Shown: positions 32,661 to 45,403 of the stretch, piece by piece
Layout: each line of letters opens with the position of its first letter
Position numbering within the stretch: the first letter of the stretch is position 1
NCBI GenBank assembly: GCA_018340805.1
Contig: JACMZG010000037.1
Coordinates: 5,001-69,000 of the forward strand
DNA length: 64,000 bases
Origin: Microvelia longipes
Lineage: Eukaryota; Arthropoda; Insecta; Hemiptera; Veliidae
Direction: 5' to 3'
Notes under the pieces: generated by a model
What the model saw: the letters and a program-made list of their open reading frames with translations, nothing else
What the model was told of the DNA's origin: nothing
The model's database searches: none
Program-made: the position numbers and the translations under genes

Positions 32661-35600
32661 TGCATGCATGACCTGAATCAATTTTTGTAGATCATCTTAG
32701 ACATTTTATACACACAATAGGCTCCGTAACTTCCCAACATCTCGCCATATACCTAGTTTTGTTTCGATATGAAATAGCATTTTAAAGTTATCGTTCGCCA
32801 TACGCAAGGGGTAGAAACTCCAACCACATAAGCTTCATTTTCATGATATAAAGTCGCTATAAACAGTTAAAAATGAAAAGTATATTACACTATTTTTTTA
32901 TAACCTAAAACAGGAAATCATTTGTCGGAAGGTAACTTTGCCTTTAAATTTAGGACCTGCGCAGTTAATGTAATTATTGCAAGCATATGCAGTTTATAAT
33001 TAGCTCGTGCAATTAGTGTTTGACTTGCGTTTTGTGCCATCTCAAATCCATATTTGTCTCTACTTATTTATTCTCAACCACCCGGTTGAGAAAAAATAAG
33101 TGCGTAGTGTCACTATTATATGACAAACGATTAAGTGCGTCATCCCCTTTAATAAGAATACTTTGACTTTACTCTAATTTAATAGTTATACATATTTTCA
33201 CTGTTGTTGCAGAAACCATCTCCGTAAACGCAACAACACTATATACGTACAAATACGACTGAGATGTTGTTCTATGTTGTTAGGTAACAATTTAACAATC
33301 ACAGCAACAAACATGAAAGATATAATCATTACAAATACACAATCTGCTAAACAATAAATGAAGGGATAACCAATCATTCATTCAAACTTTGTTTTGAGAT
33401 ATTTTTCATCAATACAATGAATTGATTTGTTAAGTAAATCATAGAAAGGTGTTTGAACTATTGAATACTTTGAACTTTTGTACTACAAGTATAACGAGAA
33501 AGGAATTGTATTATTACATTACATGGTCTATAGATAGTATAGATATAGATAGATCCGTGTCTAATCTATAAAACAAATTCTCTATGGAGGGATTATTAGC
33601 CCGTTGTGAATGGGCATCAATAGCGAAAGAAATAATCATATCAAGACAAGTAGCATCACAATTCTTTGTGACAAGCTAACGAGATGTTGAAAATGTGACC
33701 CTCTGGTACTCTGTACCCGTCCTCACGTTTGTACAAGGTCTTGTAAACAAAGGACATAACAATCATATAAACTGTCGCAACCGCAACAACCCACGTCGAA
33801 TCTTAACACTTCGCAATTCCTCGTACAAAATTTCCTTTGAAGTGCAACGAGAAGTGTGTGAGATACGTGATACCTTTGATGACCTCCTCCTATCAGTGAT
33901 GACACTAGATGCTCTTTTATAAAAATATAAAAAAGATAATAATTTTAAGTAAGTTTGTATATTGAAGATATAATTGAATCATCGGCAATTTTATAGACTT
34001 GGGTTCCAATAAAAGGGGTGCATAATCAATAAAATGAGGAGATTTAGGTTGATATTTTATTTTCATTAGTCAATTTGGAAAAGAAATACATAATATATTT
34101 CTTTACAAGTATTAGAAGAACATATTTCTTTCCGAAAAATCTATTGCAGCTGAGATTTAAGATGTTATAAGTGGGGGTGTATTCTACAAAAGTACCGAAA
34201 TATCATAGATGTCTTAATAGATATAGAATCAATAGAGGTTGCAAAAATATTGAATTTGAAGTCCATACTCTAGACTAGGGTACCTATAAGAACAATGGAG
34301 CAATTTATAACTGTTCCCCATTTCGTATTCGTCAAAAAATAACATGCCAATTATTTAGTAGGCTTATAACGGCAGATGTGGTTGAGGCTTTCAAAATCAT
34401 TCAAACTACATTTTGAAAAACATTAGTCGGAGAGTGCTTTTCATCTTACTAGAGGCCTTTATCTGTGCAAAAACATCGAAGAAATAATATAGATTTAGAA
34501 TATAGATCTCAAATATTTAATACTAAGTCATTGAATCACTCTTTTTCCTATTATCTCTTCAACGGTTTAGCACTGATAATGGCCTATAGCTAGGTTGAGC
34601 GCGTATAGCAAATAAAGTTTCATTCTGTTAAGAGGCCTTTCTTTGTCATTTAAACAAATTATCAAAAAGCTTGATTCATTTGTAGCCGCTATAATAAATG
34701 CTGGCCAGTATCAAAGCGATTCCACCTCACAAGGCTTGGTAATTAGTTTTCTAGGCAGATTGAGCCATTGTACCTGTACCGCGTTTACATGAGAAGTCTA
34801 CCATCCATCCGTCCACACATACATGCAAATATTTTCTATCGTATTTGGTATCTTCTTTAGCTATTATTTTAATAGCTTTGACGATTTTTAGAGCTAGTTT
34901 AAATTGTTCCCAAGTATAATAAGACTTCAACGTCACGTATTTAGCTAGCACAGAAGTGCACAAGAATCACGAATGTGCTACCAATCAATAGAGCTTATTT
35001 CGAAATTCGTCTTATGAGTCATCCTTATTAGTCCCTCTTCGAATAATTAGTTATCTGGCTTCCCTCTAGTTTGTATCCTTCTCTTAAGTAAAGTCCGTTC
35101 TTTATTTCTTTTACAATGTCTAAGCTATTGGTCATTCCTAATATCATGATAGCGTTGAAAAACAAATCTATTTCACTGTGAATTACCCCGTCAAGGTTTT
35201 AGGGAACAAGGTAATCAGGCAAACTTCCCCCTAACCCAAGGGCTCAGAAACATTTAGGAGATATCCTCAGAGACATTTATCTTCCTGCCAGTTACTTCCA
35301 AATGGTTAATCTATCACCCCAAATTAATTCTGATCAATAATATACAACAAAAGGTTCCACTTAATGACTCTGTTAAAATAAATCATACAATAATTTGAAG
35401 TTTTTAAGCGAACTCTAATAGTATAATTTTGATAGAAAACATAATTCAGTAATTATCAATTGTCATACAAGTTGCCAAAACTGAAATTTTGAGATCGTTT
35501 AAGTTGATTCAGAAATATAAAGTTGATTCATTGAAGATATGTATGACAATAGATATATTAAGATAGCTTAAGTATATTTAAATGATACTTTCACGTTTTT

Positions 35601-36010
35601 ATTAAATACCCTTTGAAAAACAAATCGCAAATAGGGTGTTTTAAATTTAGGAGGACCAAAAAGTTAGTGATTATAAGACATTTAAAGGCTGTTGCGTTGC
35701 ATGGTTACTAGATTCGAAGGTGGGGAAAAAGGGATTTTTCTTTTCGGTGGAAGAAAAGCATTAAGTCTTTATAGCTTTACACATTCTAACAATGATAAAG
35801 GAAACAACAAAATGGAAACATACTGACCATTTGGATTCTTGTAGTTTGGTTCGATGTCTTAAGGGGTTTCCGCTAAAGTCAAGGACAAATGCTTTAAAAT
35901 AAAACATCCATTTGTGTGGAAAACATAAAAATCTTTTACATCCAGGTGGGAGAAACATATTTTAACTGTGTAGGTTTTAATTTAAGTGTAAAGTCCTTAT
36001 TGAGGTGGTT
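32660..36010. other. Intergenic, no gene seen
   Basis: The frame at 33695-33922 and its antisense partner lack recognisable domains. About 33660-33722 (GAGATGTTGAAAATGTGACC, CTGTACCCG) may be an old composite tail. Minus-strand peptides near 35880 and 10690 share a weak pattern (FY/FK..VxLDFxGxPL/GKL) that might be a common old element. Confidence 0.45.
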
Positions 36011-36011
36011 T

Positions 36012-37330
36012 TACGATTAGATATCTTTTGTTTTTACTTTTCCTCAGTTATATACGAACATGGGAAAAGTATTGTGTTTGCAAAGAAATCTGAAACCGGA
36101 TTTTCATCACTATTCTAAAGACCCCCCTGTGTAGTTATGTATTAAGTGTATATATGTGTGTGTATGAGTGTGTCTGTTATCATCGTAGCTCCCAGTGTAT
36201 TTATGCTAGTTAACATTTTTTACAAAAATCAGACTATAGAAGTTGTGCTATTCGGAAAATATTTTTTATACGTCATTAACCCGTAATAACGACTAAGCAA
36301 TAGGCGATGTAGCAATGTATAAGACTAACATATGTGCCAAATTTCATCTCATTATCTGCATTAGTTCAATTTTTATTGAATGACTTTTAAACTAATTATT
36401 GGCATTATTTTTACAAATCACAATACATTATTAAATATAACATTGTGGATTGAGTGCCACACAAGAGAGATATTAAATCCTGTGCTATGCGGTCTTAAAG
36501 TTGGCACCACTGTTTATTTTATAATATAATGCAGAGATATTATTACTATTACTTATCGGTTGAATTTTCAACGTCGAAAAATTAACCTTTTCATTATTAA
36601 TAAAATAAATAAAACTGAACAAAATTGCTATAATAGGATGTTTATAATACAAAACATTATAACCTTATCACACAATTGAAGTTGTCTACAAGAAGGTTAC
36701 ACAGAGCCCCTAAAAGCCTCCAAAAGATGTTTAAAGACTCCCAATGTATAGAGATAGGGTATGCCTCTCACATAATATTTTTAAGCTATCAGCTAATTTA
36801 ATTTTTTTTAATTTATTTAAGACACAGAGATATATTACTTGGGAGGAAATTTCTTATTTCAATATATTGAGTGGCTTGAAAATTTATAAATTGCAGAAAA
36901 ATGTTGTCCATCGGTTGAGAATATGTGCACGCATGTAGTCATATATTAGACCAACATATGTGCCAAGTTTCATTACGTCATCAGCATAAGTTCGAATGAC
37001 TAGTATGCGTTTTTTAAAAAGTTCAAACAAATCAGAAAATAATCCAATTGAGCTGAAATTTGGTACAAGTGTATCTATTTACGTAAAAAATAAGTATAAT
37101 ACTGAGTTTTGTTTCAATACAGCAAGTATATCTATGGTTTTTGTTTGATCATAAAAGTTAAGTGGCATCGAGTGAGGTCAGTGCCTGGATGGGTGATCTT
37201 TGGAAATACAACTTATGTAATCATTACCTGACTGAAGCAAATCCGAAGACGGGTTGCTATATAAATTTGTCAAATTCTATATTCTGAGAAATGTGCTGAG
37301 GAAAAGTTCCGAGGTTTTTTTGTATATTTC
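36012..37330 (+). repeat. Composite 5S-bearing repeat, interrupted copy
   Basis: The head (TTTTTACTTTTCCTCAGTTA, GGGAAAAGTATTGTGTTTGC) and middle are present to about 36395. An unrelated segment of about 550 bp follows (including the 36658-36775 repeat). The family then resumes at about 36940 with CAACATATGTGCCAAGTTTC, the 5S-like block at 37145-37205 (AAGTTAAGTGGCATCGAGTG, then AGGTCAGTGCCTGGATGGGT), and a truncated tail. Confidence 0.8.
36658..36775 (+). repeat. Dispersed repeat (GGTTACACAGAGCCCC type), copy 3
   Basis: ATAACCTTATCACACAATTG, AAGGTTACACAGAGCCCC and TAGAGATAGGGTATGCCTCT correspond to copy 1. It lies within the sequence interrupting the composite repeat. Confidence 0.7.
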
Positions 37331-37437
37331 ACACTGTTTTCTCCCTTTCGAAGGTTAAATCTTGTGCATATTAATTGATGCCTAAATATTTTTTTACTTT
37401 CATAAATAGATAGGAAATATTAGGTGAGATTAATCTC

Positions 37438-37572
37438 TGTATCACTAATGTGATAAGACTATCACTAAGACCATCACTAAGGTGATAAGACTATAACTAA
37501 TACCATCACTAATGTGATAAGGCTATCACTAATACCATCACTAATGTGATAAGACTATCAATCTTAATATCA
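37438..37572. repeat. Minisatellite, about 42-bp unit with an internal palindrome
   Basis: Three to four units of CATCACTAATGTGATAAGAC-TATCACTAATAC. ATCAC-TAAT-GTGAT inside each unit is a hairpin. Confidence 0.88.
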
Positions 37573-37579
37573 CGGCTAG

Positions 37580-39710
37580 TAAACACAAGACTTGATGGAG
37601 GCACTACCGAGTCCTCACATGCACAAATAAATACAATATAATATACTGCTGAAATTGAAAACCTACTTTGTCTATTGAGTCTACAAGTAATTTCTCAACG
37701 CACATCTGAATCAAGGATCGGATACGGTGTACAGAATCGTCTTGTATTGTGTTGCAGTCTGCGTGCATCATGCAATCTATAATGCTAGATGTTTACCCCG
37801 GGTTTCATCACAAACATCCAGACAAACCTGTTAGCTTTGAAAATAAATTATTTGACAGTAAAGGATAATTTTATTGTCATCTTCATATTACAAAGACTGG
37901 ATTTAAAGAACTCACTTGAAAAAGGATTGAAAATAAATGTTACGAATTTTCAAAGGAAAAATGAGCAAATGAGATTGGGGTCGTGAATGATAGGAAGTTC
38001 TTCAAAGAACTTATGGTCTTCGTAATTGCGATTATTTTAAATTCTAAAAATATTTTTAATGAAGTAGACAACTAATCTACAAACTTTTAGTTTAGGGTTG
38101 AATTAGTCTTTTATCGTGTATATTGATAGTATCTTTATCGTAGATGACAGTTTCTATGTTAGAAGACGTATATGTGAGTGAGGCATAACTTCCATTGTGT
38201 CCTTCCTATAAAATAGAAGCGAGTGTAAAAATAATCCTTCTGGTCTAGTTGTTCAACCGGAAAAATCAAATTGATATCCATTTTCTCTTATCAACGGTCC
38301 ACATTTCAACAGATACATTTGTTTTGATCTGTTCATCTTATCGGATGCACTACTTTCGTTCTCATGACTTAGGAAATTAAAAATAAATCGATTTATTCCC
38401 AGCAATACTGTATTGTTTTTCCAAGTTACACTAGTTCTAGTTAGTAGTTCTGAATTAATAATAACCTTAACCATTATATTAGCTGTACTTTACTTACTAT
38501 TTTATTATATGAAGGGATACGATACATATCACAAATAATTGGATTAGACCCTGTTACATCCGAGCCAAGACCTGTATTAGCCATTACGTCTAGAAAACAG
38601 ATTTTCTAAACAGGACATGTTTAAAATAGATCCTAACATTACCTAGACGTGACATGCCATAAAGTCAATCAGATGAGGTGCTGGAATCCATTGCATAGGG
38701 TTGATCAAGTTCCTTCTTGTGTCTAGGGCTACAAGGGTATAGTTCATTTATAGATCTATGAAGGAGTTTGTATTTTACTATCTTTGTTGGACTTTGTAGC
38801 TCTGTATTATTGTTTTAATAAACAATAATACAGAGCTACAAAAATTATCCAAGTATCATCTCAATGAGATGATTAGTTTTATTTTTAATAAGTCTCTTTG
38901 ACGCGAGATTTAAACATCATAAGTGCAGGAGGTCCTATCTATGATAACACCATTCTGTTTAAGTCATGAGAGTCATGGCCATAACTTGTTCTTACAAGAC
39001 TTTACTAGTATTTGTAGACATAACTTAAGAGTGAATATACAATCTTCATAAAAGGCCTTGGTTTTCTACTCTTACTCATTATGAGACATTAGTTAAAATA
39101 TAATTATGTTAAACTTTTTACTAGGGTTTTAATAATCTGCTTAAAAATATAAAATTTTACGAGTCTGGCAAGGAATAGAGGAACTCAGGTTCTTAAATTA
39201 ACCCACTGAGGTTTATAACTTCTTATAGTGACATAATGGAATGGTTTATAAAAGGAGTTTGAAAATAAATTACTACAATACTTCTGTTATAGAAAATGTA
39301 AGTCTTCGCTTTTCTGATAGTTTACATTTGTTTAACTCCTATTTATTCAACAAATTAAACCCTGCATTTGCCAAACTCTGGAGTTATTTGCCCAACATTA
39401 AGTCTTTTGTTCATGCTTCATAATTTGAATATATCATTAATAATAGTTAATCTATTTTAGCTTGATTTTTTAAATAAGGAAATTCGCATATTTATTCTTT
39501 TGGTTATACAAAATATGTCCATCCTTTTAAATTATTTTAAAATCGGCAGAGTAATACATTTTTCTCTCTCGTTGAAAGCTCTATTCGTGCTCATCTTCAA
39601 AATGTGTATGCCCATGGGGGAGTTACCAAAGAGATATAATACTAGAGGAGACATACCATATCTCAATACAAAAGCGAGGCTTAAACATTTTTCTATGGCT
39701 CAGAAAACAT
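37580..39710. other. Intergenic, only the 38793 hairpin seen
   Basis: Short frames (38253-38474 minus; 39241-39423 plus) have no recognised domain, and no convincing exon chain was found. Confidence 0.5.
38793..38842. repeat. Perfect 23-bp hairpin with 4-nt loop
   Basis: TTTGTAGCTCTGTATTATTG-TTT at 38793-38815, loop TAAT, and its exact reverse complement at 38820-38842. No mismatch occurs in 23 bp, although the flanks are unrelated. Confidence 0.9.
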
Positions 39711-39713
39711 TAA

Positions 39714-40973
39714 GGCCCGTATTCAAAGACGTTTTCCTAACATTTTCCTAACATTCTCCTAACTTTTTCCTAACATTTTCCTAACATTCTCCTAACTTTT
39801 TCCTAACATTTTCCTAACATTCTCCTAACACCAAACTTTTTTCCTAACATTTTTCTAACATTTTCCTGAACATTTTCCTAACTCCTACATTCTCCTAACC
39901 ACTCACCCTTAGGTTTAGGTAAGGGAAATGTTTTAAGCCACGAAATTTAAATGATCGTTCCCGTGTTTTAAAAGTCATTTAGAGGCTCCGCATGATTTTT
40001 TTTAGTAAGAACCTAAGGTAGTTAAGTCAAAAAGTGATACCATTGAAAATAACGTAATATATCTCAAAATATCATGTTTTAATTTTTAACCTGGATTTTA
40101 CGGCCACACTTTGTCGTATTAATAACTATCTACATAAATTTACATAATATAAGTTACTATTAATCCACTTACCTTACTATTAGGGAATTTACCCTGAAAT
40201 TCTTTTAACACCTCCGCCCAAGCCTTTTTCTTTTCTTCGGCCCGCACACAATCAGATTTTTTGTTTTCTATGGTCTGTTTGTGGCGGGCTATCGATTCAA
40301 AGAGGAAATTCAGTTGGTCCGGTGTGAATAATCACCATTATTAATCCAAAAAATTTTACACAAACAAAAATGAATTTGAAGACAAAATACGAAAAACAAA
40401 ATTGTGTAAATGATTTAGCAAAATGAAAACAGTGTTGCACTGATTAACAGGTCTTCATTTAGACACCTTTGGATTCGTACAACCTGGTCCACGTTCAAAC
40501 TTGAAACGCTTGATACTGCTTTATTTATGAAAGCTGGTACAATAATTGAACATTGTATTTGTATTAAACTCTACTGTTTATTGAAAAACATATGTAAATA
40601 AAGTTCTAATATATTAACATTCGCCAAAGCAAGGCCGCATTGTTGTTTATGACAAAGTGTGTCGTAAATCCAGGTAATAAGTTAATAACATTGATATTTT
40701 GCGATATATTACGTTACTTACAATGGTACCACTTTTTGACTTAACTACCTTAGGTTCTTACTAAATAAAATCATGCGAAGCCTCTTAAAGACTTTTAAAA
40801 CACGATAGGAGAATGTTAGGAAAATGTTAGGAGTTCGGAAAAGTTAGGAAAAGTTAGGAAAAGTTTAGGAGAATGTAGGAAAATGTTAGTGTTATGAAAA
40901 AAGTTAGGAAAAAGTTAGGAGAATGTTAGGAATATGTTAGGAAAATGTTAGGAAACGTCTTTGAATACGGGCC
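39714..40973. mobile_element. PIF/Harbinger-type element, 1260 bp, long subterminal inverted repeats, TSD TAA
   Basis: The ends are GGCCCGTATTCAAAGACG and its exact reverse complement, flanked by TAA at 39711-39713 and 40974-40976. A 3-bp TAA/TTA duplication is typical of PIF/Harbinger. Just inside each end lies an array of TTTCCTAACATTCTCC-type short repeats (39733-39900; inverted at 40800-40955). Then come about 250 bp of diverged inverted repeat with CTAAGGTAGTTAAGTCAAAA and ACGGCCACACTTTGTCG on the left. The core carries a SANT-like exon (40173-40331) but no transposase, so the copy is non-autonomous. Confidence 0.85.
40173..40331 (-). pseudogene. Myb/SANT-like DNA-binding exon remnant inside the Harbinger element
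   Basis: The minus-strand frame reads FTPDQLNFLFESIARHKQTI, then ENKKSDCVRAEEKKKAWAEV, then LKEFQGKFPNSK, ending at a good donor AGTAAG|GTAAGTG. This is the first part of a Myb/SANT-like domain as carried by the accessory protein of Harbinger transposons: F-T at the N-terminus, ENKK-D, KKKAWxxVxxEF. A TGA lies two codons before the Phe, so no start codon remains. Inference: a fossil of the autonomous parent's Myb-like gene. Confidence 0.75.
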
Positions 40974-41369
40974 TAAAGCGTTGTATAAACCTGATTTTAT
41001 AATGAGGCTACGCAACAATCTGAGAGCCATAGAAACATTTTAGGCCTCGCCAAAATATTAAGATATAATATGACCCCTTTAGTATTATATCTCTATGTTT
41101 ACTCCCTATGACCTTCTATTTAGATTTTTCAATGATAATGCACATTGGGGAATGCACAAAAGGGGGTTGATAACTCTCACTCAGACTATGTCAAGATTAC
41201 AACAAATCAATCCTTGTTTGCACATATTTATGTTTTGTTTTGTCTTATAAAAGTCCTATTATAAGTTACTTTATTTAGCCGTAAATAAATTTGTATTCTA
41301 CAGCAATTCATGAGTATAATCAAACTTTAAGCCCTCTCTAGGTATAATATCTCTATGGGAGTGAGCATT

Positions 41370-41700
41370 GGAGAAATTGCAGGGTTTTATTAAATAGAAA
41401 AAGGCAATAAGGGAGTAACCATTCAAAAAAGTTGCAGGAGTTTAGTAAATTGAAGATCACAAGGAAGAAACTATCTAAAGAAGTTGCAGGGGTTTATTAA
41501 ATAGAAGATCATAAGGGAGGAACTATCTAAAGAAGTCAAAGGGGCTTAGTATGTAGAAGAAACACATAAGGAAGGAAATATCTAAAACTCTTTACCGGGG
41601 TTTAGTAAATAGAAGATGGATATTAGGGAAAACTATTTAAAGAAGTAACAAGGGTCAATTAAATAGAAAATTATAATAAGAGCAAACCAGCTAAAAAAAT
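41370..41700. repeat. Degenerate minisatellite, about 61-bp unit
   Basis: Five units share AAAGAAGTTGCAGGGGTTTA, TTAAATAGAAGATCATAAGG and GAGGAACTATCT with substitutions increasing rightward. Confidence 0.75.
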
Positions 41701-42690
41701 ACAGGAGAGAAAATTTAAGAAGCTCAGATGAGCTTTTAGTGAAAATATCAATATTTTCTGGAATGGCCAAAATATTTTTTCGGAGAGATTTTTAGCGAAC
41801 TTGAAGTAAATGTATTTCACAGTTAATATTAGATTTAAATACTAGAAGACAGAAAATATTTTAAATAAAGATCTAGTAGAATAAAGATGGTCTCTAATTT
41901 TTATTGAGTTAGTAGAATTCTTGAATAATAAGGACCAAAATGGGTTTAAGGCAGAATGTTTAGTATTCATGTCTGATACTACAAGGGCTCAGAGGAAAGG
42001 TATAACCTAGAGTTGGGATACTTCGATATAAAATAAACGAGAAAGTAATCTACAATCTAAAGAGACGTGCTTGACTTTATCAAAACTTAGAGCGTGGGAG
42101 CGTTAAAGCTGAGAATTGATAACAACTTTGTAGGATATGTTAGCTTCTTTATTTTTATTGTAAAAAAAGTTTTCTAGCTCCAGACTTAGAAATGGACATT
42201 GCGAGTGTGTCAGTTTTTAATTTGATGGAATGCCTTCAAGTTCCTTTTACTTTTTTGGAACAAACGAGAGAGAGATTTTACATTAGAGAGTTTGGGGTTT
42301 AGCGTTAGCGTACGTCTGTTCGAACGTGAATACGTATCCAGTATACTTACGATAGCACGTGAGAAAAGTAAAAATATTGTAAAATGTGAATTTTAATTCG
42401 CATGACAGTAAATGCGAGCAAAGCGAATGGCTTTACAACCAAATGGGCTTTACTATGCTTAATCATTAATTTTTGCAGTTCAGTGAGGTGCGTACCCTTC
42501 TCTTTTGAAGACTAGCAAACCAACCAAGCTTTTTTGCAGAATTTTATTCGGTTGTTACCTAGCAACCGAAGTGAACGGTACTTTCTCCAACGCAATATTT
42601 ATCTACATATTCAAACGACAGTAGCCAGTTCTTATTTATTGAACGAACGTCAATGAGTTCTAACATTTCATAAGATTGGGACGGCGCGTA
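41700..42690. other. Intergenic, no gene seen
   Basis: AT-rich with a GC-richer patch near 42300-42360 (TTAGCGTACGTCTGTTCGAA). Nothing was recognised. Confidence 0.5.
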
Positions 42691-43360
42691 TGTTAGTTTG
42701 TGTGTGTGTGATGAAACCGGAATTATCCGTTTCAGGTATTTATTAGGCCTACTAAGATGTTTTCACAAAGTTGTGAAAACCACCCAGTGTATTTATGCTA
42801 GAGAGTTCAAACTTTGTACAAAAATCAGTCTACCGCTGTTGTTGGGCTTTTCGGAAAATATTTTACGTCATTAACCCGCAATAATGACTCAGCAAAAATT
42901 TCGATAAATCATTTAACGCGAAAAAATTATGCGATCGGATGGAGATTTGGTACACATGAAGGTATGTAAAATACTAATATATGTGCTACGTTTCATCTCA
43001 TTATCAGCATTAGTTTTGTTCCATCAAATTACTCATTTTTTAAAAAAAAATAAAAAATCGAAAAATAATCTAATAGAGTTAAAATTTGGCATAAGAGTAT
43101 AACATTACGTAATAAATAAGTACATAAAGTTTCGTTTCAATATGACTAGTATATCTATGATTTTTGTTGGATCATAAATGTTGAACTGCACCAAACGTGG
43201 TCAGTTCTAGGATGGGTGAACGCTGGAAATGAAACGAATCTATTTATTATCTGTGGGCAAGAAAAGCGAGTCCAAAGTAGGGAGGATGAGCGTAGAAAAT
43301 CCGTTGTGATAGGGAAAAGTTGCGGGGTACCCCGTACTGGCCTGTACTCGATTTTTTTAA
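42690..43360 (+). repeat. Composite 5S-bearing repeat
   Basis: It holds the (GT)n head, CACCCAGTGTATTTATGCTA, CATTAACCCGCAATAATGAC, ATCTCATTATCAGCATTAGT, the 5S-like block at about 43168-43225 (GTTGAACTGCACCAAACGTG, then GTCAGTTCTAGGATGGGTGA) and the tail ending CCCGTACTGG...GATTTTTTT. Confidence 0.85.
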
Positions 43361-43969
43361 ATTTTAACCGTAGATATTAACTATAAACAGATGTCAAACC
43401 TATTTTAAACGCCAATTCGTGGCAACTAATAATTGCAATTATGAAACAACTAACTCAACAATACTTTATTGCAATTTTTTTCGACATCAGCTGACTGCAT
43501 TTAACTCACTTCTCTTCAAATCTCAGCAATTAATTCGTTATCTCTTATAATAAGCAAAAATTAATTGAAACAAAAGATAAATTTCACAATTTTTATAAAC
43601 AACGCGTACTTATTGCATGAACACCTGTGAAGAAATGTAATAATGTTAATAATAATTTTAAGTGAGAAGAACTATGAAATAATATTAATGAATAATTTAT
43701 GTATTTTAAATAAGCATGTAGTCAATGGTTCGTGTACAGTTTTTGTAATAAATCTATGCAAGGTGTTTTGTTGATTTATACGGATTCAAGTTTATGGTTG
43801 GAGTAAAACTATTTTTTTAGGGTTGTTGCATTACAATAGCAACATTTCATAATAATGCGAGCTTAATAAGAAACGCATCTTATTCCCATATAAGTATTAT
43901 TGCCTAATCTGCCGGATGGAACATTTTAGGCAAGCCATATTTAAATAAAAAATAAAAATTGAAGTAAGT

Positions 43970-44165
43970 CCTAGACACAAAAATTGTCCGTTTCAGGACT
44001 TTTTAAGAACTCTTGAGTAGTTTTTTCAAAATTCTGTGTGTGTGTGTGGGTGCGTGTCTATTAGGTAATAAGGTTGACTTTTGTACCAAGTTTCATTTAA
44101 AAATGTTTATCCGTATATGAAAATCGCTGTCGCGCGGAAAAGCACGACACACTCATAAAAGCGCG
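43970..44165 (+). repeat. Composite repeat, diverged head fragment
   Basis: It has ATTGTCCGTTTCAGGACTTT, AACTCTTGAGTAGTTTTTTC, a (GT)n tract and GTACCAAGTTTCATTT, in family order but shortened. Confidence 0.55.
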
Positions 44166-44999
44166 AGTTCCAAGCTCAAAAAATGGCTAGAAAAAAATAT
44201 AGTGACACACTCTCGGGGACATCCATTATACTTCATTAGCGATTTCTTTAATAGATAATTCGTTAACAACGCAATAGTATATAATACAACACTGGCAATA
44301 AGAAACTTGATTTTATGAAGATATAATCTTTCGGGTCTGAAGTGAAGTTTGTGAAAAACTAAATAGAGTAGCGTATGAGAAACTTTTATAGCGTATTTTT
44401 TTTAATTTAATGATTACATACATTAGAAACAATGGTGTTGAGCTAAAATCATTTGTATGTATTTTATTATTTTAACCTTTGCCACTTTTTTTTCTATTCT
44501 TGCAACAAACTTTATGTTTCAGTTAGTAAGATCATGGCTTATTTTTGATTTTATTTGGGGATTATTTGCGTAAAAAATCGTTAATGAGACAGAGGTCGTG
44601 TAGGTGGAGACATTTTATCTTATTACTTGTAGTGCACCTCATAAATTTCTTTTAGGTTATGATAAAAGTCATCAGCTCGCCGAGGTGGTGAGCTAGATCT
44701 TCCAGCCGCTGAGGAACTTTTCCCGCTATGAGTGACCTTGATGAATAAAATCAACACCCATCTGGTACTCATCAGATGTTTTCAACTCATCAGATGCGTA
44801 CCTGATGGATAAAGTTACACACCGTTTCTTATGAGTGGCCCCATATCTTAATCCTAGGAAAGACCTCTTCCTTCATCCTTTTTATTTAATACTCTTTGTT
44901 TTAGGTTTCAGAATGGCCTCTATAGGTTTTAGCGTTAGTATGACTTCATATTTCTTTTCTAAAATAATTTATGTACAAACTTTAAACTATTTTCATTCG

Positions 45000-45398
45000 A
45001 TTTTACTAAGGAATACAAGTTTTTTTGAAGTTTTGTTTTAAATATATTTATATGTTTAGAAGATTTGATGTCTAAAGACAGTTGGTTATAGAATCTTGGA
45101 GCTAGGTATTCAAAATATCTTTGCAGTATGGAGCTTGAACTTTGTTACTTGTTCTCGACCTAAAATTTTATGAAAGTTCTACAAACATCTTCCTTTTATG
45201 ATAATACTTAATTAGCATTATTTTTTATAAAGAATATTAAGAGGCAAGAAAGAGGCAAAGAAATCAGAGTATACTAATGAGCTCGAGTACTTTAATGGTT
45301 CTTGATAATGCGATTATGCAGAAGTGCGATTTTATTTAAATCTATTTTTGTAGCAGCGTCATACGCTATTAACCCATAGTTGATAATGGACTCAGTTA
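45000..45398 (-). pseudogene. Decayed LINE ORF2 fragment, interrupted by a DNA transposon
   Basis: On the minus strand, frames read ITESIINYGLIAYDAATKID with LLHNRIIKNH, then after frame breaks LAPRFYNQLSLDIKSS near 45080-45110. Both match the C-terminal layout of non-LTR ORF2 proteins (SiixYGixaWG...l..l...QNRiik...aPxlyNxLP). Upstream the frame continues across the element at 45404-46344 into CAAATTTTAATTTGCTC at 46345-46365 once the insertion and one target duplication are ignored. Confidence 0.7.
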
Positions 45399-45403
45399 TA
45401 ATA

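Noticed and set aside
33695..33922. Possible exon (75-codon plus-strand frame with an equally open antisense frame)
   Set aside because: No domain, no paired splice sites with neighbours, and both strands are open, as expected by chance in a GC-richer patch.
37438..37572. CRISPR-like regular spacing of repeats
   Set aside because: This and the other arrays are contiguous minisatellites without unique spacers, in eukaryotic DNA.
44675..44735. tRNA-like sequence (GCTCGCCGAGGTGGTGAGCT)
   Set aside because: The A-box-like word has no credible B box or cloverleaf after it. GGAACTTTTCCC is too far from GGTTCGAATCC.
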